From an uncultured Kiloniellaceae bacterium (lineage in GTDB: Bacteria; Pseudomonadota; Alphaproteobacteria; Kiloniellales; Kiloniellaceae), in NCBI GenBank assembly GCA_947500035.1, contig CANMQP010000001.1, positions 209,925 through 273,924 on the forward strand: a DNA stretch of 64,000 nt, written 5' to 3'. Positions within the stretch are counted from its first letter, which is position 1; each line of letters opens with the position of its first letter. Made by a program: the position numbers and the translations under genes. Shown here one piece after another: positions 9,832 to 20,013 of this stretch. The notes below the pieces were generated by a model. It saw only the letters and a list, made by a program, of their open reading frames with translations, had not been told where the DNA came from and searched no databases.

Positions 9832-10401
9832 TCAAACGTCGGGTTTCAGAGCCTGCAGAGCGGTTAAATCGGGCCAGCTGTAAGCAATTTCATCCAGCAG
9901 GACACCAGCAAAGCGCTCCCGCCGCTCCGCGATTCGCTGTCCGCCCACCGCTTCGTAGAAAAACCGCGAGGGATTGCTCGCCAGCACCCAGATCATCGCC
10001 GACTCCATGCCGGCCTCAATGAGACCGGCAAAGAGCTGGTGCAGGAGTTGCCGGCCGATGCCCCGGCCCTGCCAGTCGATATCGACATAGAGCGTATAGA
10101 CTTCCCCGTTCTTTTCCGGAGTCCGGACACGGGCGGGCCCGGCATGCCCGAAGCCGACAATCCGGCTTTGCTCCGATGCGTCGTCTTCCGGCAGAGTCTC
10201 TGCCAGCAGGATCAACTCCCGCGCGCCACCGGTGTTAATCCAGTGCCGCCAGGACCGTGCCTGTTCATCAAGCGTCATGGAGGCCAGATATTGATCGGGA
10301 ACCATACCCGCGTATGTGTGGCGCCAGGTCTCGATGTGGACCTGGGCCAATGCGCGGCTGTCTTCAAGACGGGCTCTGCGCAGTTTCAGTCTCTCAGTCA
10401 T
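9832..10401 (-). CDS. GNAT-family N-acetyltransferase
   Basis: 189 residues with a full GNAT fold. It starts MTERLKLRRARLEDSRALAQVHIETW, shortened here to the characteristic ALAQVHIETWR. The acetyl-CoA loop is WQGRGIGRQLLHQLF (Q/RxxGxG/A type), preceded by the strand EVYTLYVDI. The acceptor is unknown; small molecules or protein N-termini are both possible. It lies 9 nt after rsmB and 99 nt before guaA, so it is probably co-transcribed with both. Confidence 0.9.
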   Translation of the reverse strand: MTERLKLRRARLEDSRALAQVHIETWRHTYAGMVPDQYLASMTLDEQARSWRHWINTGGARELILLAETLPEDDASEQSRIVGFGHAGPARVRTPEKNGEVYTLYVDIDWQGRGIGRQLLHQLFAGLIEAGMESAMIWVLASNPSRFFYEAVGGQRIAERRERFAGVLLDEIAYSWPDLTALQALKPDV

Positions 10402-10410
10402 CCACTAGAT

Positions 10411-11736
10411 TTAGGTATGCGCGCGCCTACGCTCCAGGATCGAGACGAAAAAACCATCCGTTCCATGTTGCCGCGGCGTGAGCAAAAGATGAGGCCCGCC
10501 GGTGGGACAAGCGGTGGCACAAGCGACGTCGGGGAGAACTCTATTCCAGACCTCGGCCAGAGCTATCTGGCTGAAATCCGGGTTCGCTTCGAGGAAAGCT
10601 TCGACCTGCTGCTCGTCTTCTTCCGGCAGCAGAGAGCAGGTGGCGTAGATCAATCGGCCGCCCGGCCTTACCAGAAGTGACGCCGCTTGCAGGACCGCGC
10701 GTTGCGCCTGGAGGCACCCCTCAAACCGTTCAGGAGTGAGGGCCAATCGAGCATCCGGCTGGCGGCGCCAGACACCAGAGCCTGAACAAGGCGCATCGAC
10801 CAGCACCCGATCGAAGCTTCCGGCGTTTTCCGCTGTCCAGCTTTCATCCGGCAAGCTTTGCCGCGTGACAATTTGGACCCCCGCCCGCTCCAGTCTGGGT
10901 CCGGCCCGCTCCAGGCGTTTGGCATCAGTGTCCAATGCGGCGAGCCGTCCCTTGCCTTGCATTTCGGCTGCCAGGGCAAGGGTTTTGCCCCCGGCGCCCG
11001 CGCAGTAATCAGCCACCGCCATTCCCGGCTCGGCGTCGCAAAGCAAGGCGATGAGTTGCGAGCCCTCGTCCTGAACTTCGATCAGACCGTCCCGAAAGGC
11101 CCGGCTCGCCTGCAAGGAACGGCGGCCTTCAACCTTCAGACCAAGAGGCGACATCTTGGTTTCCCCGGTGGTCACGCCCTCCTGTGCCAGGGCTTTTTGC
11201 GCGGTATGCCGGGTTTCCTTCAGGCGATTGACCCGCAGAACCACCTCGGCTTCCTGCTGCAGAGCCGACATCTCCGCGGCCATCTTGTCACCGAAACGCC
11301 CCAAGAGACGCGTGTGCAGCCAGGGCGCAAGCTCATCGCGAACCCAATCGGGCTGATCCGGGTGAACGAGTTCCGATCCGCTCAAAGCCGCGACCAGACT
11401 TTCTTCATCGGGGGTCAGTTTCGGCGGTCCATAGCCTTCGCCGCTGAAAAGCGACTGCACGTCGTCCTGCATTCGGTCGCCCGACAGGCTCAGACTGGCA
11501 ATTGCCAGGGCACGGGGCGAGACTTCGGCCTGCCCCGCCCGTTCCAACCACCAGGTCAGTCGCAGTTTGGAGCGCAGGATCGAAAAGACCAGATTGCCAA
11601 TTTCCCGGCGGTCTTTTGACCCGATATAGCGGCGGCTTCGCGTGTAAGACGTAACCACCCGTTCCGCGGTCAGGCTTGTCCTTTCGAGTTCCTCCAGGAT
11701 CTCGATAACGGCCTCAACTCTTGCGCCCGGTCTCAT
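10411..11736 (-). CDS. rsmB: RsmB/NOP-family RNA (cytosine-5) methyltransferase
   Basis: SAM-dependent m5C methyltransferase, probably for 16S rRNA (E. coli RsmB modifies C967). 441 residues. The N-terminal NusB-like helical region covers about 1-130. The catalytic domain has the SAM loop VADYCAGAGGKTLALAAE, the catalytic cysteine motifs VDAPCSGSG (with following VWRR) and YATCSLLPEEDE. The last part is the Rossmann fold end GTDGFFVSILER. It lies between guaB (51 nt upstream) and the GNAT gene in one orientation, an order common in alphaproteobacteria. Exact rRNA target is inferred. Confidence 0.93.
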   Translation of the reverse strand: MRPGARVEAVIEILEELERTSLTAERVVTSYTRSRRYIGSKDRREIGNLVFSILRSKLRLTWWLERAGQAEVSPRALAIASLSLSGDRMQDDVQSLFSGEGYGPPKLTPDEESLVAALSGSELVHPDQPDWVRDELAPWLHTRLLGRFGDKMAAEMSALQQEAEVVLRVNRLKETRHTAQKALAQEGVTTGETKMSPLGLKVEGRRSLQASRAFRDGLIEVQDEGSQLIALLCDAEPGMAVADYCAGAGGKTLALAAEMQGKGRLAALDTDAKRLERAGPRLERAGVQIVTRQSLPDESWTAENAGSFDRVLVDAPCSGSGVWRRQPDARLALTPERFEGCLQAQRAVLQAASLLVRPGGRLIYATCSLLPEEDEQQVEAFLEANPDFSQIALAEVWNRVLPDVACATACPTGGPHLLLTPRQHGTDGFFVSILERRRAHT

Positions 11737-11787
11737 GGCAGCTTCAAAGCCACAGGTGACAATGCAGGCAAAAGCCTCCTCGTCCGG

Positions 11788-13543
<1,756 letters not shown>

Positions 13544-14374
13544 TCAATCCTGGACTTTCAAGCCGCGAAAGCCGGTTGCGACAAGATACATCTCGGCCGA
13601 GTCGCTGCGGCTCGCGGGCGGCTTTACATGCCGCACCTTGGTGAAATGCTGCTTCAAACTATTCAACAGGGTTTGCTCCGCGCCGCCCTGGATAACCTTC
13701 GAGACGAAGGATCCGCCGGGTGCCAGAATCTGAACCGCAAAATCCAGTGCCGTTTCGACCAAGCCCATGATCCGCAGGTGATCCGTTTTCGCATGCCCGA
13801 TAGTGGCCGCCGCCATATCTGAGAGGACAATATCCGCGGGTCCGTCCAGCTCCGCCTTCAGCCGGTCCGGCGCGTCATCGTCCAGGAAATCACCCTGCAG
13901 CAGGATTGCGCCGGGAATCTCCTCTATCTCCAGAAGATCAATACCGACCACCTTGCAGTCCGGGGCCGCGCGTTCCAGTGCAACCTGGGTCCATCCGCCG
14001 GGGGCCGCCCCCAGGTCAACCACCCGGCTCGCCTTGGCGAGAAACCCGTGTTTTTCATCCATCTGCAAGAGCTTAAAAGCCGCCCGCGAGCGGTATCCGC
14101 GCTTCTTGGCCTCCGCCACATAGGGGTCGTTGAGCTGCCGCTGCAGCCAGCGCGCGGAGGAATTCGAGCGCCGTTTTGCGGTCTTCACCCGAACTTTGAG
14201 GCCGCGTCCCGAGAGGCTGCCCTCGCTACTCGCGCCGCCTGAGGCACTTGCAGCGGCCTTTCCGGGTCCGGACCTTTTTGCGCCCGTTTTGCGCGAGCCG
14301 GATGTTCCCGGACTGAACCTGCCAGCGCCGGACTTGCCGCGACCTCCACCCTTGCCTTTTGACGAGCCGGTCAT
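13544..14374 (-). CDS. rlmE: 23S rRNA (uridine-2'-O)-methyltransferase with basic N-terminal extension
   Basis: RrmJ/FtsJ-type enzyme that 2'-O-methylates the U2552 equivalent of 23S rRNA in the ribosomal A-loop. The core (about 72-276) has the RSRAAFKL motif, the SAM loop VVDLGAAPGGWTQ and the catalytic tetrad Lys101, Asp186 (SDMAAATIGH), Lys226 (SKVIQGG) and Glu261 (SAEMYL). The first about 65 residues are a Gly/Ser/Lys/Arg-rich disordered extension absent from E. coli RlmE (209 residues) and probably RNA-binding. The start has a weak Shine-Dalgarno. It follows ppx on the same strand, separated by a tandem repeat. Confidence 0.95.
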   Translation of the reverse strand: MTGSSKGKGGGRGKSGAGRFSPGTSGSRKTGAKRSGPGKAAASASGGASSEGSLSGRGLKVRVKTAKRRSNSSARWLQRQLNDPYVAEAKKRGYRSRAAFKLLQMDEKHGFLAKASRVVDLGAAPGGWTQVALERAAPDCKVVGIDLLEIEEIPGAILLQGDFLDDDAPDRLKAELDGPADIVLSDMAAATIGHAKTDHLRIMGLVETALDFAVQILAPGGSFVSKVIQGGAEQTLLNSLKQHFTKVRHVKPPASRSDSAEMYLVATGFRGLKVQD

Positions 14375-14405
14375 AAAGAAAGAAACCCAGTGTTATCCAT
14401 GCTGC

Positions 14406-14456
14406 TTGAATGCAGAGACTTATTGAATGCAGAGGCTTATTGAATGCAGAGGCTTA
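14406..14456. repeat. Three tandem copies of a 17-bp repeat
   Basis: Three head-to-tail copies of a 17-base unit at 14406-14422, 14423-14439 and 14440-14456. Copies 2 and 3 are identical (TTGAATGCAGAGGCTTA); copy 1 differs by one base (GACTTA). The array sits in the 99-nt gap between the end of ppx/gppA and the start of rlmE, just upstream of the rlmE ribosome-binding region. Confidence 0.9.
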
Positions 14457-14473
14457 CATCAGGCGGCCAAAAG

Positions 14474-15706
14474 TCACAATCCCTGCATCAAGGTGAAGAT
14501 AATTCCTTCCCGCAAGCCACGGTCCGCCACCCGCAGGCGTTCGACCGGCCAAGTTCTGCAGAGGGCATCCAGGATCGCACAGCCGGCCACGACCAGATCG
14601 GCCCTGTGGCGACCGATACAGGGGTGGGCGACCCGCTCATCATAGCTCATGGCGGCAACACGCCTGTTCAGGCCTTCAACTGAATCCAGCGACAGATAAC
14701 AGCCGTCGACACGGCGCCGGTCGTAGCGTGCCAGATCTTTCTTGATGCCAACCAGGGTCGTGACCGTGCCCGACGTGCCCAGCATCTGAACCTTTCGGCC
14801 CGTTACCGAACCCAGTATCCCGTTCTCCCGTTCAAAGGGGTCAAGGGAGTCCAGGACATCAGCCACCATCTTCTGGTAGCTCGTTTCCGAGATGTCGCCT
14901 CCACCATAGCGCTCAGCCAGATTGGTCACACCCATGGGCAGGGATTTCCATGCCAGCACTTTGGGATGGACGGCTTGGCCATGCCGGATCGGCGCACGTC
15001 GTCCCGGCATCACAGCAGAAGCGCTTTGGGCATCTGCAGCGTTACCAGGGCGAGCGTGACCACCTGGATGCCCCGGCAGTGCAACCCAGCAGACCTCAGT
15101 GCTGCCGCCACCGATGTCGAAAACCAGCGCCGTCTCGACGTCGGGGTCGAAGAGCGGCGCACAGCCATAGACGGCGAGCCGAGTCTCCTCACGGCTCGAG
15201 ATTACTTCCAGCTTCAAACCAAACTCTGCTTCGACCCGGTCGCGAAAGGCCGGATAGTTGACGGCGCGCCGGCAGGCTGCAGTCGCTACACAGCGTGCCT
15301 CTGTCACACCAAGGCGCTGCATCTTGCTCGAACAGATCTTCAAGGCGCGCAAAGTGCGTTCCATAGCGGCTTCGGACAAGACGTCCGAGTGGCTCAGGCC
15401 CTCCCCCAAACGCACGACTCGGGAAAAACTATCGACCACCCGATAGCTCTGCCGCGCTGGCTTGGCCACCAGCAAACGGCAATTGTTGGTCCCGAGATCC
15501 AGCGCACCAAAGACCCTGCCCCGGCTCTCGCGGTCAGGTTGTTGCTTTAGCGTCGCCGCGGCAGCAACTCTCCCGCTGCCGACACGCTCTTTCGCGCCAG
15601 TTTCTGTGTCAGTTTCTGCGCCGGACCGGGCACGCGCAGCGCACGTCCGGCTTTGTGAGTCAGCGCTCACGCCCCCGTACTTGGCCTCAACAATCCAGCC
15701 TCCCAA
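14474..15706 (-). CDS. Ppx/GppA-family phosphatase (exopolyphosphatase or pppGpp phosphatase)
   Basis: ASKHA-fold hydrolase acting on polyphosphate or pppGpp. The frame encodes 410 residues, of which about 70-400 form the enzyme: phosphate 1 loop GALDLGTNNCRLLV, the SREETRLA stretch, phosphate 2 loop FDIGGGSTEV, and LGTSGTVTTL. It lacks the C-terminal HD domain of E. coli Ppx, as in short alphaproteobacterial homologues. An insert rich in Gly/Pro/His interrupts the region after WVALPGHP. The N-terminal about 65 residues are low-complexity, and the frame begins at TTG 15706, so the real start is uncertain. It precedes rlmE on the minus strand, an order often seen in alphaproteobacteria. Confidence 0.9.
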   Translation of the reverse strand: MGGWIVEAKYGGVSADSQSRTCAARARSGAETDTETGAKERVGSGRVAAAATLKQQPDRESRGRVFGALDLGTNNCRLLVAKPARQSYRVVDSFSRVVRLGEGLSHSDVLSEAAMERTLRALKICSSKMQRLGVTEARCVATAACRRAVNYPAFRDRVEAEFGLKLEVISSREETRLAVYGCAPLFDPDVETALVFDIGGGSTEVCWVALPGHPGGHARPGNAADAQSASAVMPGRRAPIRHGQAVHPKVLAWKSLPMGVTNLAERYGGGDISETSYQKMVADVLDSLDPFERENGILGSVTGRKVQMLGTSGTVTTLVGIKKDLARYDRRRVDGCYLSLDSVEGLNRRVAAMSYDERVAHPCIGRHRADLVVAGCAILDALCRTWPVERLRVADRGLREGIIFTLMQGL

Positions 15707-15842
15707 CGTTCATCGACAGCGGTTCTCATGCGACCGCCTTTACCCCAGCTTAACCTGAGCGGCCTAAAACAAGCCAGCGTCTCCGCATGCAGGCATGCCG
15801 AAAGTACGAAGCAAGGAAATTTCAAGCGCTGCAGAAAAGCGG

Positions 15843-15871
15843 TTGAAAGCGCGGCGGACTGGGACTACATA
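15843..15871 (+). promoter_or_regulatory. Putative sigma70-type promoter of tRNA-Gln
   Basis: TTGAAA at 15843-15848 and TACATA at 15866-15871 with exactly 17 nt between them. Predicted transcription start is near 15878, about 45 nt before the tRNA. Supported by spacing and position only. Confidence 0.5.
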
Positions 15872-15922
15872 GGGGCCGCACATCGATTGATCGCCCATTC
15901 ATTGAAACCGGGCCATCTTCGT

Positions 15923-15996
15923 TGGGGGATAGTTTAGCGGTAGAACTCTCGGCTCTGACCCGAGCAGCCCTGGTTCGAATCCAGGTCCCCCAGCCA
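15923..15996 (+). tRNA. tRNA-Gln (anticodon CTG)
   Basis: A 74-nt cloverleaf with encoded CCA. The acceptor stem TGGGGGA pairs with TCCCCCA (U1-A72, as in bacterial tRNA-Gln), with discriminator G73. The D arm is GTTT/GAAC with loop AGCGGTA, the anticodon stem CTCGG/CCGAG has loop CTCTGAC (anticodon CTG), and the T arm CCTGG/CCAGG has loop TTCGAAT. It reads CAG glutamine codons. Confidence 0.96.
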
Positions 15997-16011
15997 GAAA
16001 TCTATACATGT

Positions 16012-16035
16012 AAAATCTACTGCCTTGCAGATTTT
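16012..16035 (+). terminator. Weak terminator hairpin after tRNA-Gln
   Basis: AAAATCT (16012-16018) pairs with AGATTTT (16029-16035) around a 10-nt loop, 15 nt after the tRNA CCA end. The stem ends in TTTT but there is no long U tract, so it may also serve as a processing boundary. Confidence 0.45.
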
Positions 16036-16142
16036 CACCTGCCTGTAGCCGGAAACTGAACCGTTTGGGATGCAGAGTGAAATGACAATTTCAACGTCAG
16101 CGTTTAGACTGCGCGCAAGATCAATCGGCGTTTGGTGAATTC

Positions 16143-17090
16143 GTGCAAATCTTGAAATCGGGAACTGCCCAGTTGCTCTCTGCAGGAGACCGGGCCAAGG
16201 GAGGCTTTTGGCGCTGGACGCTGAGCTTTGTCACCATTTGCGCGAGCTTTTTCGCCATAGTGACAGTGTTCATTTTGGTCTTGATGCTTATTCTGGATCT
16301 TGAGACAGCAGACCGGATTCTCGATCAGGGACGGCTGGAAAATGAAGAAGAAGCAGTCCTGTCGCTTTTGGTTTTGCTTTTCATTATCGCCCTCTTTGGG
16401 CCGGCAGTCGTTTTAGGCCTTAAAGTCGTCAGGATACCATTGGGACGGCTCATCGCACCCCGGCAACCTCTTCAGTGGCGAGGATTGTTGCTGTCGGCAT
16501 TTTCAGTTTGCGCACTTCTTAGCTGCATATCTTTTATTTCTGTTTGGTCGGAAGGTAAGCAAGGAAAGTTCGCATTCGAGCATTTAGTCCAGCAGGGCGC
16601 GCTTTATCTTCCACTCTTCATCGGAGCGATCGCGCTTCAGGCCTCAGCCGAGGAGTTGTTTTTCCGCGGTTACCTTCTTCAACTCGCGGGTCGATTGACC
16701 AGGTCTTGGTGGATGATTTTCATAATCGTTGCCGGCACTTTCTTCGTATTTCATATCCCAAATCCGGAGTTTGAAATCGCACCTTCATTCGCTGCGTTTA
16801 ATCATGGGCTTCTCGCGTTCACGCTGACCGCTCTTGCTTTGATCACCGGACGGCTTGAATACTCGATAGGCGCACACATCGGGTGGAATTTGGCGATTCT
16901 TGTTTTTCGATACAAACCAGAGTCTGCACCGGATTTGTATATGGGTTTTGGCTCGGTCGAACAGTTTGGCTCCTGGACTCCGGATCCTATGGATTGGATC
17001 TCCGCTGCGTTGAAAATTCTTGTTCCTTTTCTCATTTGTCTCGTGATTCATTTCAACTATGTTGAACGACGACACATATATTCCAGGTAA
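16143..17090 (+). CDS. CPBP-family intramembrane metalloprotease (CAAX-protease-like)
   Basis: 315-residue membrane protein with about 8 hydrophobic segments. It carries the Abi/CPBP motifs in the expected order: motif 1 SAEELFFRGYLLQ (EExxxR), motif 2 FFVFHIPNPEF (FxxxH), and motif 3 GAHIGWNLAI (HxxxN). Bacterial members are glutamic or zinc-like intramembrane proteases or protein-modifying enzymes; the substrate is unknown. It starts at GTG 16143 with GGTGA upstream. Its base composition is lower in GC than neighbouring genes and it sits between tRNA-Gln and purB next to a probable gene remnant, which suggests recent arrival. Confidence 0.88.
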   Translation: MQILKSGTAQLLSAGDRAKGGFWRWTLSFVTICASFFAIVTVFILVLMLILDLETADRILDQGRLENEEEAVLSLLVLLFIIALFGPAVVLGLKVVRIPLGRLIAPRQPLQWRGLLLSAFSVCALLSCISFISVWSEGKQGKFAFEHLVQQGALYLPLFIGAIALQASAEELFFRGYLLQLAGRLTRSWWMIFIIVAGTFFVFHIPNPEFEIAPSFAAFNHGLLAFTLTALALITGRLEYSIGAHIGWNLAILVFRYKPESAPDLYMGFGSVEQFGSWTPDPMDWISAALKILVPFLICLVIHFNYVERRHIYSR

Positions 17091-17189
17091 GAAATGGTCG
17101 TTAAAGACCGCGTAGACGGCAAAGACCACATCGAAGGCGGCATCTTTAGCCGCTGTGTCCTTGGGAATGCCGTCGATCATCTTTGTCAT
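17091..17189 (-). pseudogene. Probable 5' remnant of a minus-strand gene
   Basis: Reading the minus strand from ATG 17189 gives a protein-like start (MTKMIDGIPKDTAAKDAAF, then DVVFAVYAVFND) that then runs antisense into the 3' end of the CPBP gene, where its composition stops looking coding. I read it as the surviving N-terminus of a gene that was divergent from purB and lost its 3' part when the CPBP gene arrived. The family is not recognised. It could instead be chance, because the antisense frame of purB is also open. Confidence 0.35.
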
Positions 17190-17303
17190 CGTTAGAGCTC
17201 GATTGCGATCCAGAACTTTTCTCCTCCGCCGCCTTGACAAAGCCCCGCCCGCCCGCTTGTTTGGCGCCAGATTTCCCTGCCTGAAAAAACGGAACCACAC
17301 CGC

Positions 17304-18605
17304 ATGTCCATCCCCCGCTACAGCCGCCCTGAAATGACCCGTATCTGGGAGCCGGAAAACCGCTTTCACATCTGGTTCGAGATCGAGGCTCATGCCTGTG
17401 ACGCGCAGGCTGAACTGGGCGTGATCCCGAAGGATGCCGCCAAGGCGGTCTGGGATAGAGGTGCTTTCGAAGTTGCGCGGATCGACGAGATCGAGCGGGA
17501 AACGCGGCACGACGTCATCGCCTTTCTGACCAATCTGGCGGAGCATGTGGGACCGGAAGCCCGCTTCGTGCATCAGGGCATGACCTCGTCCGACGTGCTC
17601 GATACCTGCCTCGCGGTCCAGCTGACCCAGGCCACCGACATCCTGCTGGCCGACATGGACCGGGTTCTGGCGGCCCTCAAGAAACGGGCGCTGGAGCAAA
17701 AGGATACGGTCTGTCTCGGCCGCAGTCACGGCATTCACGCGGAGCCCACCACCTTCGGACTCAAGCTCGCCACGCACTACGCGGCCTTTAAGCGCGGACG
17801 CGAACGGCTGGTTCAGGCGCGCAAGGAAATCGCCACCTGCGCCATCTCGGGCGCGGTCGGCACCTTCGCCAACATCGATCCTGCGGTCGAAGCCCATGTG
17901 GCAAAAAAAATGGGCCTGGAGATCGAGCCCATCTCGACACAGGTCATTCCCCGGGACCGGCATGCCGCCTTCTTCGCAACGCTCGGCGTCATCGCCAGTT
18001 CGCTCGAGAACCTGGCAGTCGAGATCCGACACCTGCAGCGGACCGAGGTTCGCGAAGCGGAAGAGTTTTTCGCACCGGGTCAAAAGGGGTCTTCGGCCAT
18101 GCCCCACAAACGCAATCCGATCCTGACCGAAAACCTGACCGGTCTGGCGCGCGTCGTCCGCGCCGCCGTCACGCCGGCCTTCGAAAATGTGGCGCTGTGG
18201 CATGAACGGGACATTTCGCATTCCTCCGTAGAGCGGGTCTTCGGCCCCGACGCCACCATCACCCTGGACTTCGCCCTCTCGCGGATGGCCGGTGTGATCG
18301 AGAAGATGTATATCTACCCGGAGAACATGCAGAAGAACCTGGATCAGCTCGGCGGCCTGGTGCATTCCCAGCGGGTTCTGCTGGCCCTGACCCAGGCGGG
18401 GATCAGCCGCGAGGATGCCTATCTGATCGTGCAGCGCAATGCCATGAAGGTCTGGCAGGAATCGGCCGATTTTCTGAGCCTGCTGCGCGCCGATGCCGAT
18501 GTGGCAGGCAAGATGAATGACGGCGAACTGGAAGCCTGCTTCGATGACAGCTATCACACCAAGCGGGTGGACGTGATCTTCGAGCGGGTGTTCGGGCCGG
18601 ATTGA
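17304..18605 (+). CDS. purB: Adenylosuccinate lyase
   Basis: Cleaves fumarate from SAICAR (de novo purine synthesis) and from adenylosuccinate (AMP synthesis). 433 residues, the length of the short PurB type. It has the general-base region TSSDVLDTCLA, the SHGIHAEPTTFG histidine motif, and the fumarase/aspartase signature GSSAMPHKRNP around residue 262, where the first Ser is catalytic. It leads the purine gene series of this window, although accessory genes separate it from purC. Confidence 0.98.
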   Translation: MSIPRYSRPEMTRIWEPENRFHIWFEIEAHACDAQAELGVIPKDAAKAVWDRGAFEVARIDEIERETRHDVIAFLTNLAEHVGPEARFVHQGMTSSDVLDTCLAVQLTQATDILLADMDRVLAALKKRALEQKDTVCLGRSHGIHAEPTTFGLKLATHYAAFKRGRERLVQARKEIATCAISGAVGTFANIDPAVEAHVAKKMGLEIEPISTQVIPRDRHAAFFATLGVIASSLENLAVEIRHLQRTEVREAEEFFAPGQKGSSAMPHKRNPILTENLTGLARVVRAAVTPAFENVALWHERDISHSSVERVFGPDATITLDFALSRMAGVIEKMYIYPENMQKNLDQLGGLVHSQRVLLALTQAGISREDAYLIVQRNAMKVWQESADFLSLLRADADVAGKMNDGELEACFDDSYHTKRVDVIFERVFGPD

Positions 18606-18663
18606 CCACCTGAGACAACAGAGGGCTTCAGTGCCGCGTAAGAGCGGTCTCGGGACTCAGGTC

Positions 18664-19428
18664 TCAGAACTTGCCGTTGTCGTTTTTCCACTCGCTTCGA
18701 GGCGCGATCTTCTCTGTTGTGTCCCAGTGTTCCACCAGCTTGCCTTGGGAAACGCGAAATAGGTCATAAAAGGCGGAATGGACGCCGCCGGCTTCGCCCT
18801 CGCTGACACAGAGCGCGAAATCCCCTTCTGCGAGAACACGGTGGATCCGCTGGTAGTCGACAAGCCTGCGGTCGCCGTCCCTGGCCTCGAGTAGAGATCT
18901 GAGCGCAGCAATCCCGTCTGTCAGCCGCGGATTGTGTTCGGCGTAGCTGTTTACATCGACAAAATCGGGCAGCCGGTCGAGCTGTCCATCGATCAGAACG
19001 CTCTCGACGAAAGAGCGGACGAACGCCCGATTCTGCTCCGTCAGGTCGTGATCCACAGCTTCGGTCGGTCCGTCCACCATGCTGCGCCCGGCTCGGTTCG
19101 GCCCCTTCCGTTCCTGAATGTTGTCCCAGTGCTCAACCGCACGGCCGTCTTCAAACCTGAAAACCTCGAAACCGATTTTCCGGCTCGCGAAATCGTATTC
19201 AGTATGCCCAAAGACGAAATCGCCGTCTTCGAAGGCCCGCACGACGTTCACCCGCGGTGACGTTTTGGATAAGCGCAGAAAGAGAGCCGCCAGTCCCTCG
19301 CTTCCCTCCCGGGTCTGAGGGTTATGCTGAATGTACTTCTCCTCATCCACCACGGCGGCGGGCCCGGGATCGCCGGTCTCGATAGACTTCAGCAGCGCCC
19401 GGATCTGATCTTTCTTTTTCAAAACCAT
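18664..19428 (-). CDS. Protein with two SnoaL-like (NTF2-fold) domains
   Basis: 254 residues made of two related NTF2-fold halves: about 1-110 (YIQHNPQTREGSEGLAALF, then FRFEDGRAVEHWDNIQE) and about 125-245 (YAEHNPRLTDGIAALRSLL, then FRVSQGKLVEHWDTTEK). SnoaL-like domains bind small hydrophobic ligands and include cyclases and isomerases; no catalytic role can be assigned here. Start ATG 19428 is chosen because GGAGGGG lies about 8 nt upstream; an in-frame extension to 19467 has no such signal. It follows DUF1476 on the same strand but a terminator separates them. Confidence 0.88.
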   Translation of the reverse strand: MVLKKKDQIRALLKSIETGDPGPAAVVDEEKYIQHNPQTREGSEGLAALFLRLSKTSPRVNVVRAFEDGDFVFGHTEYDFASRKIGFEVFRFEDGRAVEHWDNIQERKGPNRAGRSMVDGPTEAVDHDLTEQNRAFVRSFVESVLIDGQLDRLPDFVDVNSYAEHNPRLTDGIAALRSLLEARDGDRRLVDYQRIHRVLAEGDFALCVSEGEAGGVHSAFYDLFRVSQGKLVEHWDTTEKIAPRSEWKNDNGKF

Positions 19429-19471
19429 CTTGTACGCCCCTCCAAATCCATTGGAGACATCATACAAAAGA

Positions 19472-19504
19472 AAAGAGCCACCGGGGTCGCTCCGATGGCT
19501 CTTT
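19472..19504 (-). terminator. Terminator after the DUF1476 gene
   Basis: A 13-position stem, AAAGAGCCACCGG (19472-19484) against CCGATGGCTCTTT (19492-19504), with one mismatch and a 7-nt loop. Read on the minus strand it ends in CTTTTCTTTTG, a good U tract, and lies 24 nt past the DUF1476 stop. Confidence 0.8.
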
Positions 19505-19527
19505 GTTTCTTTATCCGAATACGACCG

Positions 19528-19848
19528 CTATTCGGCCATGATCTGCTCTTTGGCCGCCTCGATCATCTCTTCCATCTTCTTGTCGAGCTGATGGGCTGAG
19601 ATATTGACTGACTTCTCGCTAAAATCGGCCAGAACCTTGCGTTTCACGTCATCATCGCCAGGCTCTTCCATGTCGGCCATGACGACCTCCTTGGCGTAGG
19701 CGTCGGCGTCGCCGCCACTCAGGCCCATTTGCTCGGCGGCCCAAAGTCCTACCAGCTTGTTGCGGCGCGCTTCGACCTTGAACTGCAATTCCTGATCGTG
19801 CTTATATTTGTCCTCGAACGCTTTCTCGCGCTCATTGAAGGTGCTCAT
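19528..19848 (-). CDS. DUF1476 protein, F1-ATPase zeta inhibitor subunit
   Basis: 106-residue helical protein of the DUF1476 family. In Paracoccus and related alphaproteobacteria this is the zeta subunit, which inserts its N-terminal helix into F1-ATPase and blocks ATP hydrolysis. Family features are the start MSTFNEREKAFEDKYKHD, then VEARRNKLVGLWAA and the acidic MADMEEPGDDDV loop. Full length. Its location in the purine gene neighbourhood is conserved in alphaproteobacteria. A strong terminator follows. Confidence 0.95.
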   Translation of the reverse strand: MSTFNEREKAFEDKYKHDQELQFKVEARRNKLVGLWAAEQMGLSGGDADAYAKEVVMADMEEPGDDDVKRKVLADFSEKSVNISAHQLDKKMEEMIEAAKEQIMAE

Positions 19849-20013
19849 CTCGCCGTCTCTCCTCGCTGCTTAAGTGTGACTGCCGCGGACGTTCGCTTCG
19901 CAGCAGGCACAGGTGTTAGGCGTTTAGGTCTTTTCACACATATAGTCATTAAACAACTTCAGGAAAACCGATTTGCGTGCTGATTCTCCAGTTTTAATGG
20001 ATGCACTTTTATA

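Noticed and set aside
16785..18557. 590-codon open frame on the minus strand
   Set aside because: It is antisense to purB and the CPBP gene, whose identities are certain; the frame is open because of high-GC codon bias. Only its short 17091-17189 part was kept as a possible remnant.
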